64,000 nt of DNA from Rhytidiadelphus loreus (taxonomy: Eukaryota; Streptophyta; Bryopsida; Hypnales; Hylocomiaceae), in assembly GCA_947034895.1 (NCBI GenBank), contig OX344764.1, forward strand, positions 40,116,935-40,180,934, in the 5' to 3' direction. The notes below the pieces were generated by a model that was not told the DNA's origin, ran no database searches, and saw only the letters and a list, made by a program, of their open reading frames with translations. A program made the translations under genes and the position numbers. How positions within the stretch are numbered: position 1 is the first letter of the stretch; each line of letters starts with the position of its first letter. This document shows positions 38,301 to 48,673 of the stretch, piece after piece.

Positions 38301-40018
38301 ATGCAGCTCATGAACAAGACCAACCACCTTGTGCAGCTTCTAGAGAGAATGACAAGTTACCATTAGGGCGATTTGAAGTCTCTAGATGGTATAATCAAAC
38401 TCGTTGTGAAGTTGTGTAATTGAGGATTGATTCTTGCAATGCAGGCGACTGCTCAGTTTCTGTTCTACACCCAGGGAGCAACTTCGTTGACAGGAGTGTG
38501 TGATCCAATTGGCCCTGCACCTGCCTACAATTACACTGGCATCTGCGCAAATGATACTCTTCCAATTGGCGAACTCTCGGATGTAAGTGTTGCTCGTTTT
38601 CGTTCATTTTTTCTAAGAATGAAAAAAATTTCTTTCTTGGAAAATTAGAAAAGCGTGTTTACATAGCTCCATTTTAAAATTTATTTCTGCCCAGGCTGCT
38701 GTTACTGCTCGTTCTGTGGCATTTGCTGTTTAGATTGGCTTCGGTGAAAGAATTTTCCTTCGTCACTCATAGATGAAAGACTCCTGCATGCAGCTTGTAA
38801 AGCCTTTTGTGTGCAACGGCACTCGAAATGCTTGTTTAAGAATCTTCCCATTCTACGTCAACCAATCTACTTACAATTCCATCTCCGCATTAACAAGAGG
38901 TAAGTGATCACGTGCTTAAGACCCCATTTTCTTACAACTCTTGCTAATCAGTAGTTCACAATCTATTATGATCTCCTCTCGAGCACAGAAGGCTCAGATT
39001 GCAATAATTTTTGCAACGTTCTTGCAACGACCACCAGAAATCTATTAACAATTTTGCAACAATTGTTCAGTACAACGTTGTGTATTGTATTTGTAATTAT
39101 TTGAGAGAACAATAGTTTTGCAGCAGTTCAGGCATAGATATGCATTGGTTCCGGACCCAAGCCTCACAAGGGAGTTTTAAGAGTTTATTATGGAGGAAAT
39201 GAAACAGAGTTTATCATCTCAATTGAACCATTTCCACCTCCTAAGAGGTAAACTCCGTTTCATTACCACAATTGGTAAACTTTTAAAACTCCCTTGTGAC
39301 TTTTGCAACAGTTTTGTAAAGTTTCGCAATGGACCATGAGTTTAAGGCCAATTAAGTACCGAACTGCCACAAAACTATTGCAAATTAATTGATGATGTGT
39401 TGCAATAGCTTAGGTAGAGGTTTCATTAACCATACAATACATTAGAGGCTCCATTGATCATACATGTGACATCTGATTTTTGGCAATGGATTTTTAGCTT
39501 GACACAAAATAAATGCACAATTCAAATTCAAGATGGTGAAAATTTTCTAGATTGTTGTAGGAACAGGTTCATAATTCTCTTGAATGGTGAATGGAACCTC
39601 TCTCTCCCTTACTGTATGCTGAATGGAGACTTTACATTACTTCCTGTTGTTGTGCGTCCTTGAGAGGAAATTAAAATGCGTTTCCTTAACAGAAATGTGT
39701 GTGGGTTGGACCAAATTTGCAGCTGCGCAAAACACGTTGGACGCGTTTCCCCAGATACAGGGTCTGACCAACTGTTCCTTGGTGACGAACCCCATCGACA
39801 CCATGGTGAACGTGCGCTGCGGCCCAGCCAAAGTCGCCATTGACCGCATCTGGATTGCCTTCGCCGTGTTGTCGTCCATCATGATTTTTCTCCTGCCGTT
39901 CTGGTGGCTGGTCAAGCGCCAACACGACCAGCCCCGCTACAACATCACCAGCGTCACGCCCCAAGTGCAAGACGCGAAGACGCCCACCCCTACCTCGTCC
40001 ACTGCCGTCCACAAGTAG
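35367..40018 (+). CDS. Plant-conserved multi-pass transmembrane protein, 12 coding exons, ~600 aa
   Basis: Exons: 35367-35637, 36040-36176, 36443-36633, 36896-37171, 37277-37335, 37481-37517, 37755-37826, 38050-38200, 38307-38355, 38425-38582, 38794-38899, 39723-40018. Frames join throughout. The exon 9/10 junction is uncertain: 38330 joined to 38445 also keeps frame and gives 585 aa. The protein starts with a signal peptide (ILGLVLVCLLWAQPVQS), then HYWGSVAFTG, a first membrane helix (AIAVVWLVLGLLLLIFACC), a basic loop, a second helix (VIVVLLSTIAVGCSVVLFVA), an Asn-glycosylation-rich loop, two helices (FLVVVSLNLLLIVLGF; IIVVTWIFIALNWVMYGFYF), a Cys-rich extracellular-type region beginning LADDTCLAF, and a last helix (IWIAFAVLSSIMIFLLPFWW) with a cytosolic tail. 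The layout matches Arabidopsis proteins such as At2g25270/At2g12400, whose function is poorly defined. Alternative starts at 35,385 and 35,445. Confidence 0.87.
36634..36895 (+). repeat. Intron 3 made of three ~87-bp tandem repeats
   Basis: AGCCTTGAATTCAGACACCA recurs at about 36,641, 36,731 and 36,811. Each unit continues AATTAYTAGGG...TTTGGTATA...GAYAAAAGCTRYATGTGGAT. The first unit begins six bases after the 5' splice site GTAAGC and the last ends at the TGTTGCAG acceptor, so virtually the whole intron is repeat. Confidence 0.93.
39164..39299. mobile_element. Foldback MITE in intron 11, ~136 bp
   Basis: Left arm TCACAAGGGAGTTTTAAGAG...GAAATGAAACAGAGTTTA. The right arm on the opposite strand is TCACAAGGGAGTTTTAAAAG...GTAATGAAACGGAGTTTA. 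Arms of about 50 bp are separated by a short loop. The surrounding intron is rich in TTGCAAC words (38,990-39,070, 39,305-39,410), perhaps an older, larger insertion. The intron (823 bp) is the longest of the gene. Confidence 0.8.
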
Positions 40019-40129
40019 TCTGCTCGTTCCGCATGTCAGTGTCCAAGGTACGACACCCGACATCGCCAGCGGAGCTTAGTTCCTGTTGTTGAACTGGTCC
40101 ATTTTTTTTTCATGTTCTCGTTTCTGTTG

Positions 40130-40335
40130 GATTCCAACGCACCCATCCGCGAGAAGAATGCAGTGTTTGGACACCATATGCAAAAGTTATGAGGGGTCAA
40201 AGTTTCAGACTCACCAAACTTCTTTTCGATATGTTTTTGTCGGCAAATGAAAGAGGATTCCAACTCACCAAAGAATGCCGTGTTTGGATACGGTATGCAA
40301 AAAGTTATGACCGAGGGATCAAAGTTTCAGACTCG
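40130..40335 (+). repeat. Two copies of an ~85-bp motif 3' of the membrane-protein gene
   Basis: GAATGCAGTGTTTGGACAC...CAAAAGTTATGAGGGGTCAA AGTTTCAGACTC at 40,157 is repeated as GAATGCCGTGTTTGGATACG...TATGACCGAGGGATCAAAGT at 40,273. A third, diverged copy is at 1,216-1,300. Confidence 0.8.
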
Positions 40336-40549
40336 TCAGAAGTGGATTGATAGATATTCTAATTATGGAATTTGTTTCTTTTGACAGCAGGTACATAACA
40401 TTGATTAAAGAAGATGATTGTACCCCTTCTATACATTTGATCAAGTGGCATTACTTCCAATTTGGGGGCGTCCCTGCCGAATCATCAGCATTCATTCCAC
40501 CGTTTTGTGCAGACAATCAATTCGATCTTGGCCCAATCGATGCTCACGC

Positions 40550-41048
40550 TCTGGAACTGAAAGCTGCTCATTCAAGTAGAAATGAGGGCTGCAGCTCCAG
40601 GTGCTCCGTAGCCTGTTTCATTATCATTTGTTCATGTGTAGGCTTCAATTCTCTAGTGGAGCACCTTGTTGTATCATATTACTAGATTCTTCTTGCAGTT
40701 TTTCACGGGACATAGAATTCCCTGCGAGTTTGGGGTCTCAAGCATAACGACCTTTTGAACACCGAGGGAGGAAGTCGATGACGGCATGCAGAGCAGGTTT
40801 TACAACTTACAAGCCTGCTAGCTACTGATTTCACAGATTTTTTGAAGTGCCTGATGATCTCATTTGTAACGTAAGTCTGGAATTTTAAGAGTTGAGAACA
40901 TTTGTGGAACTCTGAAAATCCACGTTCATGCCGCCTGGAACAGAGTGAAAGCTGGCGCTGCTCAGTCATGTAGAAATGCAAGCAGCTCCAGGTGCGGCCT
41001 GTTTCGTTAGACTTCTCGAGAGGGGAGCTCGTTGTTGTATCATATCGA
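40550..41048 (+). repeat. Duplicated ~110-bp segment (40,553-40,682 and 40,935-41,045)
   Basis: Both copies have CTGGAAC, GAAAGCTG, GTAGAAATG, GCAGCTCCAGGTGC, GCCTGTTTC, GAGC and TTGTTGTATCATAT in order, at about 75-80% identity by eye. Non-coding. Confidence 0.75.
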
Positions 41049-41114
41049 GCTTCATGTACGCCGATCATCACAATAAAAATAAATGGTTGGAGCTCTTCAC
41101 TCTCTATCTTACTT

Positions 41115-41345
41115 AATGAAACAACGATGTGGTGGTCTTGCATAATAGTTTGATGGATGATAGAGAATTCTTCTATGTAAGACATAAGTGCAAATGTTCA
41201 TCCTTGGAATTTTATGTGGAAAGGGGAGGTCTTGCATAATAGTTTGGCATCCAATGAGTGTTTTTGTGGGTGGGTTTTTAAGCAAATGATTCACACAATA
41301 CCCAAAAGGATGATTTTCATGGTGAATAGTCCTAATGTTTCAGGG
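41115..41345 (+). repeat. Dispersed repeat family E, third copy
   Basis: Shares TTCTATGTAAGACATAAGTGCAA, GAGGTCTTGCATAATAGTTTG, CCAATGAGTGTTTTTG, GATTCACACA and GATTTTCATGGTGA with the copies at 28.8 and 33.8 kb. It also contains an internal duplicate of GGTCTTGCATAATAGTTTG (41,131 and 41,229). Confidence 0.65.
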
Positions 41346-41349
41346 TTAA

Positions 41350-42392
41350 GCTTAGTATTAGGTTTTTCTTATAGCTTTTATTGGGGCTCAAAATTATTTG
41401 TTACTATGGTGTCTCTTGTAACAAACTTTGGCTTCTTGTTGCACTATACATTAATATATTGTAGAGACAATGGGTCAAGTTTGAGGAGTTTCATACATTT
41501 AGCGTATTTTGAACCTTTTGTGACCTAGCCTATTTTGTTTTGAGGGAGGATTTTATTTTGAACTTTATTGTTTTACGAGATTGAGGGTTATCTTATTTTG
41601 GTGTTTTAAAATTTTCATGTAGCTATGAAATTCATAAAAGATTGAATGAACCCCTAAAAGACCAATTCAAAGTCCCCCTTAGGATCAAATGAAAGTTCTG
41701 TGGGGGGTTTGGGACTCAATTTCTAGTGTGATTTTTAATTTTCTTTTAAAAATAGGATAATAGAGAAGCTTTCTAGGAGTATATTTTTTTATTCAATGGA
41801 TGTTTGAAAGAAAAAGTTATGCCAATCCTCTACAAAATGTAAAAGTCTAGGTTGCAAAATAATAATAATGATGATTTTAAAATTGTTTCTCATAGAAAAT
41901 ATTTATGACCATATGGAAAACTTTGATTCATTTCATTTTGGATTAGTGTTATGAAAGTGATGAAGAGTCTTGTTTTGTAGGCAATCAAAGCATCTTCATT
42001 TAAAAATATTATATAGAATTTGTTTTGAACTCAATTGTCAACAATTTCTAAAAAGCAGAAGTCAATAGAGTTTAGGTTGTTTGACAAAACAATCTCACTA
42101 GTAGGATTCAGGTGTTTCAATTCCGTCTTAGAGCTATTAAAGATTTAGTTTACTCCTTCCGTTTTGTATCTACTTTTGGTTAAATAAAAAATGGAAACCA
42201 ATTTTTTTTGGATGGAGTTTTTTTTTCCTAGACTCTCAACTCCAACCTAAGCCATAAAATCAAAATCTATTGTGCTAAAACTTTTCAATTATTAGCTTGT
42301 ATAAAAGGCTTGTTATTTGAACTCTTTATATTCACACACTAAATGGCTTGAAAATCCATTTGACACATATGCAAAATATAGTGTATTGTGTA
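41350..42392. other. AT-rich intergenic DNA
   Basis: No gene or clear repeat. A frame at 41,214-41,528 has no domain and overlaps repeat family E. Confidence 0.5.
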
Positions 42393-42592
42393 CTTGTATA
42401 TGGTGTATGATGTATGAATCATGTATATGGTGTATGGTGTATGGTGTATGAATCATGTATATGGTGTATGATGTATGAATCATGTATATGGTGTATGGTG
42501 TATGAATCATGTATATGGTGTATGAATCATGTATATGGTGTATGAATCATGTATTTGTATATGATGTATGGTGTTCGGTATATGGTGTACTC
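42393..42592 (+). repeat. Variable tandem array of GTATATGGTGTATGAATCAT
   Basis: A 20-bp unit with optional extra 7-bp TATGGTG or TATGATG steps is repeated about eight times. The mixture of 20-, 27- and 34-bp spacings shows repeat-within-repeat growth. Confidence 0.93.
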
Positions 42593-42639
42593 ATTTTGCA
42601 CATTTCACCACAACTCGAAAATAATCTTCAAATATTTTA

Positions 42640-42840
42640 GATATTAGAAAATAATATTCACATTTCCTAGATTTTAGAATACAATCCTAGATTTCAGAAG
42701 AAAAATATTCACATTTCTTAGATTTTAGAATACAATCCTAGATTTTAGAAGAAAAATATTCACATTTCCTAGATTTCAGAATATAGTCCTAAATTTCAAA
42801 AAATAATATTGAAATTTCCTAGATTTACCACTTTGGAAGT
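42640..42840 (+). repeat. Tandem repeat TTCACATTTCCTAGATTTTAG, ~3-4 copies
   Basis: AATATTCACATTTCCTAGAT, TTTAGAATACAATCCTAGAT and TTCAGAAGAAA alternate in units of about 50-60 bp. Followed by a short (CATCCAAAACTC)3 run at 42,844-42,880. Confidence 0.8.
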
Positions 42841-42884
42841 TTCATCCAAAACTCCATCCAAAACTCCATCCAAACTCACAATGG

Positions 42885-43032
42885 ATGGTGATAATACTAT
42901 GACAGTCATTTATAAAAATGACTAGTCCACTATGACTCCAGGGGCCAAAATCACAGTGCAATCATTTTTGTCCACAATGACTCCTATACAATCATTCTTT
43001 GCAGTCATTTATACATTGTTTTTCTTGTAGTG
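42885..43032 (-). mobile_element. Right terminus of a CACTA element (3), rest not found
   Basis: The sequence ends ...GCAGTCATTTATACATTG, TTTTTCTTGTAGTG. On the opposite strand this is CACTACAAGAAAAACAATG with subterminal AATGACTGC motifs, the arrangement seen at both other CACTA ends in this window. The adjacent bases are TAT. No matching left CACTA end was found upstream, so the element is probably truncated. Confidence 0.65.
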
Positions 43033-43570
43033 TATAGTAGTATTGCAAGGTGCAAAAATCAATGTTTCATTTTGTTTTAATTAAATCCTAATTACTTGCA
43101 ATCTACATAGTGATTGTTTTGAAATTTCTTCCAAACTCTTGCATATGAGTCTAGTGAAAGATCCCTTGGATATATAACCAATTTAAATTTTTTTTTTTTA
43201 CAATTGCACTAAAAAAGGCAACTTTGGAGTGGATTTTGGTAAAACATAGTCATAGAACTTCAAAAATCAAATATAACATTTAAAGAAATAATTTGCATCT
43301 AACAATCCAACATTTAAATTATAATTATTTATATTAGAAGGTCTTGGGAATTGAGAATTGAATCTATTCTATCCCTCACAATAATTAAAATTATCTTATA
43401 TTGTATTGCTTTACAAGTTTCTGTAGCAACAATGAAAATAATTACTCAATATATAACTTCTAAATGAAAGATATCATAAATTCATCCTAATCAAGCATCA
43501 TTAACCTTTGTAGGGTAGTAGTAGGATAGTATATGGTCATCTAAGTTCAATCACTATTAGAGGATTTATA
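43033..43570. other. AT-rich intergenic DNA
   Basis: No gene, domain or clear repeat seen. Confidence 0.5.
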
Positions 43571-43873
43571 GACAATTTCATTAAAATGGCACCATTCCGC
43601 TAGTTTGCTAGTTTTTATAGTTCAGATCGGGAGGTTCAAAATGTACAATTGTCTTAGATGTTTGAAACGAGGTTTGAAATCTATACATTTTTTAGATGTT
43701 TGAAATCTACACCTATCCTAGATGTCACTTTTACAATTCAATCCACATGTTCTAAAATCTATAACTGTCCTAGATTTTTGAAATCTATACCTATCATAGA
43801 TGTCACTTTTACAGTTTAGACCAAGCGGTTTGAAAATGGCACATGGAATACTACCAGTTTAACAAAATTGTCC
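43571..43873. mobile_element. MITE family F copy 3
   Basis: Ends GACAATTTCATTAAAATGGC and (opposite strand) GGACAATTTTGTTAAACTGG. The interior is collinear with 30,623-30,940 (GATGTTTGAAATCTA, TGTCACTTTTACA, AATGGCACATGGAATAC). Confidence 0.78.
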
Positions 43874-45042
43874 ATATTTTTTCTAAAGATTTCTTTTGAC
43901 ATTGTTTAACAAAAATTGAACAAAAATTATGATATTTTTTTTACCTTTCTACAATTGTATTTGAAAAAAATTATTGTATTTTTTTCTATCCAATTGCACA
44001 TTGGGATTTGGGAAGATCTCCTAGCACTCAAATAAGTAAATATTTTTTATATCATATTCTTTTCCTAATTCTCTACATCCAATACTTTAAATTTAATTTA
44101 AGTGGATTGAGTTATGGTACTATGAAAGCAGAAGCTTAGTAAAATTCAATTCTTGATAAATTTACTTTCAAATTCACCCTCTTACTTGGATAATGATTTG
44201 ATATTCTTTATATCTTTTCTTTGCTTGGAATCCTTAGATAATGATTTGATACTTGACATGCATTAGATGGATATTAGATTCAGCTAGATTATACTCTTAG
44301 ACTCTTGTAAAGTTGACCTTCAAATGAAAGCTATAACTAAATCACTATGCCTATAAAGTTTACACAAACACTTGCATTTGCGAGCTTACAAAAAATCTTC
44401 TTCATTTTCCCTTGCATGCCCATGGTACTACAAATGTTATAAATTCAATTTTTGAGTGTAGTAGTTCTTATACAAATATTACCTTATTTTCAATTCTTTA
44501 AAAATATATATGTTCATGGTGCATATTTTAAATGGTTTATAGAGGAAAAAATCAGTGTCAACTCAAAAAACTAAATTTTCTTTGAGTATAAATATCCTTC
44601 GATTATAAACTCAATAGATAAGTAATATGATAAAAACATCTTTGAAAATCACCATTGTTAGCATTTTCAGTTTAAACTCATAGTAAAAAATAAGCATTAT
44701 GAAAACAAATAATATTCAGTTCATAATCAATTTTAATAAGAATTTTGACATTTTGATTTCAAAGTTTATCTATATTCAATTCACAATCAATATTGGAAGA
44801 TATGTTGTAGGATTCTCAACTATTTACTACAATTTTTCAAAAGTAATCTTACTATGTATGGGTTAAGGGAATAAGAAAAAGGATGGGTTGAAACCCTATA
44901 TCCGGCTGAGAACCGTCCGGGTTGGGTCAATACCCAAACCCGGATGAGAACCGTTTCCATCCTTGTTTCTAACCATGTTTCTATCTTCTCTCTGCCAAAG
45001 GCTTGCTGCAATCCCGCCGCTTGAGCTCGCAACTTCACAGCC
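43874..45042. other. AT-rich intergenic DNA, then promoter of the DUF1995 gene
   Basis: 43,874-44,870 is AT-rich without features. From about 44,880 the composition becomes GC-richer, and GGGTTGRGTCAATACCC/CCGGATGAGAACCGT phrases are repeated (44,901-44,955). This last 160 bp is likely core promoter and 5' UTR of the next gene. Confidence 0.5.
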
Positions 45043-48000
45043 ATGGCGATGGCGATGGCTTCCACGACCGGAACGACGGCACTCCATCGTGCCGCGGTTT
45101 CCAGAAATTCATTATTCCCCTCCTCTTCGCTGTCCTCTCCGCGACCAGGTGCTTTGAATTTCGTCAATGTTTCAAGTGCTGCAAGTGCGGAACGACTTTC
45201 TTTGAGGAGCGGGAAGGAGGCGCGGGGAGTATGTTTCAAACGGCTTGCCAAGTTCCAGCAGTTCAGTCAGGATGCCGCGGATGGGATCTTGGTGGAGGAT
45301 GGAGGAGACGAAATGGAGGAAGATAGCGCCGATCAGTATGTGCTCACTGAATTTTTCACTTCTTTCTGAAGGCTCGGTACTGTTAGATGATAAATGTGTT
45401 TGCTAAAATTCTCTTATCAATTGGAGTGTGGAATTTTGAACAGGAACTGGTGAATAACTTTCAAGATAAATCTTCCTATAGGTAGTCTCGTTGATTTTTA
45501 GTAAGTGTAATTTAGGCTTGAATCACGATTTCTCTTTAGAATGCGTCAGACAATTCCAGCCATCGATTGTTTCTTGAATCACGATTTCTGTATAGAATGC
45601 GTCAGATGATCCCAGACATCGATTTTTTCTTGAATCACGATTTCTGTATAGAATGCGTCAGACAATTCCAGCCATCGATTGTTTCTTGAATCACGATTTC
45701 TGTATAGAATGCGTCAGACAATTGCAGTCATCGATTGTTTCGTGTGTAGCTATCTTTGAATTTTTTCACGTTGAATTTTCACTTCTTTAGGCTAGGTACC
45801 ATAAGACGAGAAATGTGTGTTGCGATGTGTTGTATTTAGAGTTTTTTTATTGAAATAGTAGAACTATTGGTTGGACCACTGGTGAGTGAAGTTCTCAAGG
45901 TAAATTTTCGTGTATGCATTGTCGTTGGTTTTTAGTTAGTCTATTTAGGATTGAAGCACGATTTCTCTTTAGACTCGGGAGTGCATGAGGCAATTATAGA
46001 GATCGATTTTTTCCTGTTCTGATTTGGTGTATACCTGTCTTTCGCCTACTCACAGTACTTACATCTTTTAGCGGTATTTTGTGGCAAAGAATTACAAGTC
46101 CTGACTTCTGACGTACGTTTTGAAACAGGATATTACCACAAAATCTAGAGACTGCTATGATTCACGCTGGCGAGGCTGCTGGACTGTACATCAATTCTGG
46201 TGGAACACGAGTGATAGTAAGAATCTACTCACATCTTACTGTTGACAGTAGGATCAATTGTTGTTTGGACATCCTTATTAATGGCCCCTTGCAACTTTAT
46301 TGACGATCTTGGATGCCATTGTTACACGATCGTTTGTAGTTATGCTAAGTAGATCGAGATGGTTTCTTGCGGTTACAGGTTTATTGTTCTCGGTATGCAA
46401 GCAACCATGTGTCAGGACTTTGCATGTATCAACATGTGATATGTGATGAACGTGATACTTAAAATTACCAATAACAAAATGTGGTAATGGTTGGGGTTTC
46501 ACTGGGGCAGGCAGAATTGCTAGTGCCTGAGTTGGAAAATCTTAATGAAGATGGCGCCCAACAACGAGTCTGGGACCTCTCTAGATTATTTCTAGACACC
46601 TTGCAAGAAACCTTGGGAGGTCAGGTTGTTGTTCACACTTAAAATCCTATCTTTGTGTCACATGCTTGTGCTTACTCACTAGCTTCGCTGGTGCAGCTGT
46701 ATGTAAAAGCCGTCAGGCAAATACCTGAAATGCACGGTGTTTGTAGCTGCATCTACTTGCTGATACTTAGAAACTCGTTAGTGTCGATTATGTTTCTTAC
46801 TTTGTACTGCACGTAAAGATTCAAGATGAAGTTATTCTTATAGCAGTATCCTTTGCATTTAAACTCGATACTATTGCGCGTCATAATGATGGGGTTCTGT
46901 TTGTTTTATCGCCACAACTGTTTTCTGAATACTCGTATCCTGTTTCCTTACAATCTTTGCACAGCGAGTTAAAGCAATCTTCCCAGATGCTGGTGTTGCT
47001 GCTTTTGTGAAGTACCAGTGGAAAGATGTACCTTATACTTTTGGCAGGTTCGTTTCTCATCCTCTTTGATATCCTGCAACTTCATCATTCGATTTTTGTT
47101 TATCATATCAAGGACTGTGAACACTGCATTTGAGGTCTGTGTCTTTCTGTGTGCCGCGATTCTGAAGCTTGCTTAGTTTACGATAAAAATAGGAATAAAT
47201 TAAAACTCATGCCGACCGTTAACAAATTGCAGTCTGAACGATCGAAGGCCTGTTTCCAATGACGATGAAGTTGTGGTATTGTTGACTCCGGATCCTCAAG
47301 GTCTACCTGATGTTGAGCGTATTAATGACACTCTTGCGGGGGACGATGACACTCCTGTAAGTTTTCACTGCTCATTATCCAAATGTGATTGTGAAATAAA
47401 TGTAACGGCAGTTGTACAAACGGTTGTACTAAAGCACTGGTGTTGGAATGACAGGCTAGGGCGATGGTGATGTTGAATCCACGACTGATCAGTGGAGATG
47501 TCGGAGTTGGTCTCAATGTTAGGCGAATGCGTCAACGTCTTCTCAGGTAAATTTCTAATTCCTCATGCCTAGTTCGCTGCGATTGCTTTGGCAAGACAGA
47601 CCTGCTTGAATTGACCCATCTCTTATGGTTGTTTTGTCAAAGCTCATCTCCTCTGAGGCTTATTTTTTCTCATGTTCTACAGTATTTTATCATCCGCTTC
47701 TTTTATTCGTTTCAGCAATGCTTGAAAGCTTCAGATTTTTCAGATTTTCCTCAGGAAGTTATTAATTGCGGACAATTTATTTCTAGCATATGCTAATACT
47801 CCAGTTGAACATTTTACCATCTTCCATCCAACAATCGTTTCCTTCTTGGCATGCAGTAAATTTACTACAGTTTATTCAGTACGTCCTCGACAAGATGCAA
47901 CTATCTTTAGGCATTATCCAGGGTATGTGGTGGCCCTCCTTGGTGAATTTTCTAACAGCTTCTTGATACTGTTCCATCTACAAGTGCTATATCGTAGAAC

Positions 48001-48673
48001 CCTGGAAAATGTATTTTCATTATATTAGTCTGGATTGCTGATCTTATTATTCTACTTATCTTTCCTTTTTATTTGTGTTTGGGTAGCACTAAGTCATGTG
48101 GAATATCTGGTTAGTGTTGGTGATTAGCTAATGTTGTACCTTGTGCATCCAGTCTGTGGCAGATATTTGTAGATGATAGTAAGCAACCTGGACGCCTAGT
48201 ACTGGCGAAGGAGCAACCAAATCGGCCCACTTTGGATGATCTTGATGTATGGATTCTGTCCGAACCTGTCATCAATGCTCCTCTGCTAATCTACTTTTGT
48301 TGCTCGAGACATCTTTGCACTTCAAGTTTTATCGTTTCCTACTCATTCGCTAGGATGGTTGTCTTCAGACGATATGACCTAGTGCCTGCAATCATTGCGT
48401 GATTCTCATGTTATTTAGATTGAATGCAGGCATGACTTGAAAATCTGTTGTATTCTAAATATAGCAAATTTTTTAATTCGTGCCTGCATTCGTTTGTTGT
48501 CACATTGACTCTTTTCCTGAAACTAACGAGTGGTTTCTGTTGGGCTGTCTCTGAATCAGATGTTGCTTTTAGGTGGAGGAAACAGCGGAGACGGTGAGGA
48601 GCCATCAGCCATGGCAAATGCTGTTGGTGTCTTCGCTTCTTTCAACCGCTTTATGCGTTCTCTCAGTCAATAG
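45043..48673 (+). CDS. DUF1995 plastid protein (LPA3-like), 9 exons, 355 aa
   Basis: Exons: 45043-45335, 46129-46216, 46511-46624, 46965-47047, 47233-47356, 47455-47546, 47857-47922, 48153-48246, 48560-48673; all joins keep frame. The first ~60 residues (MAMAMASTTGTTALHRAAVS..., rich in Ser/Ala/Arg, few acids) look like a chloroplast transit peptide. The mature part opens ILPQNLETAMIHAGEAAGLY, continues AELLVPELENLNE, VKAIFPDAGVAAF, EVVVLLTPDPQ, MLNPRLISGDVG, IFRHYPGLWQIF and ends ASFNRFMRSLSQ, the order of the DUF1995 family. Arabidopsis members include LPA3, needed for photosystem II accumulation. This protein is more broadly DUF1995-like, and its exact paralogue is uncertain. The start context GCCATGGCG is strong. 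The donor of exon 3 (GTTGTT) is weak but is the only one keeping frame. Confidence 0.92.
45520..45743 (+). repeat. 56-bp tandem repeat in intron 1, four copies
   Basis: GAATCACGATTTCTSTWTAG then AATGCGTCAGAYRATTCCAG and CCATCGATTGTTTCTT; units start at 45,520, 45,576, 45,632 and 45,688. A diverged fifth unit lies at 45,953-46,010, so the array once extended further. The intron is 793 bp, the longest of this gene. Confidence 0.95.

Noticed and set aside
42313..42510. Ile-His-Thr-Tyr repeat protein on the - strand
   Set aside because: It is the translation of the 20-bp tandem array.
44820..45251. 143-codon frame opposite the first exon of the DUF1995 gene
   Set aside because: It is the antisense of a GC-rich exon whose + strand frame is supported by transit peptide and splicing.
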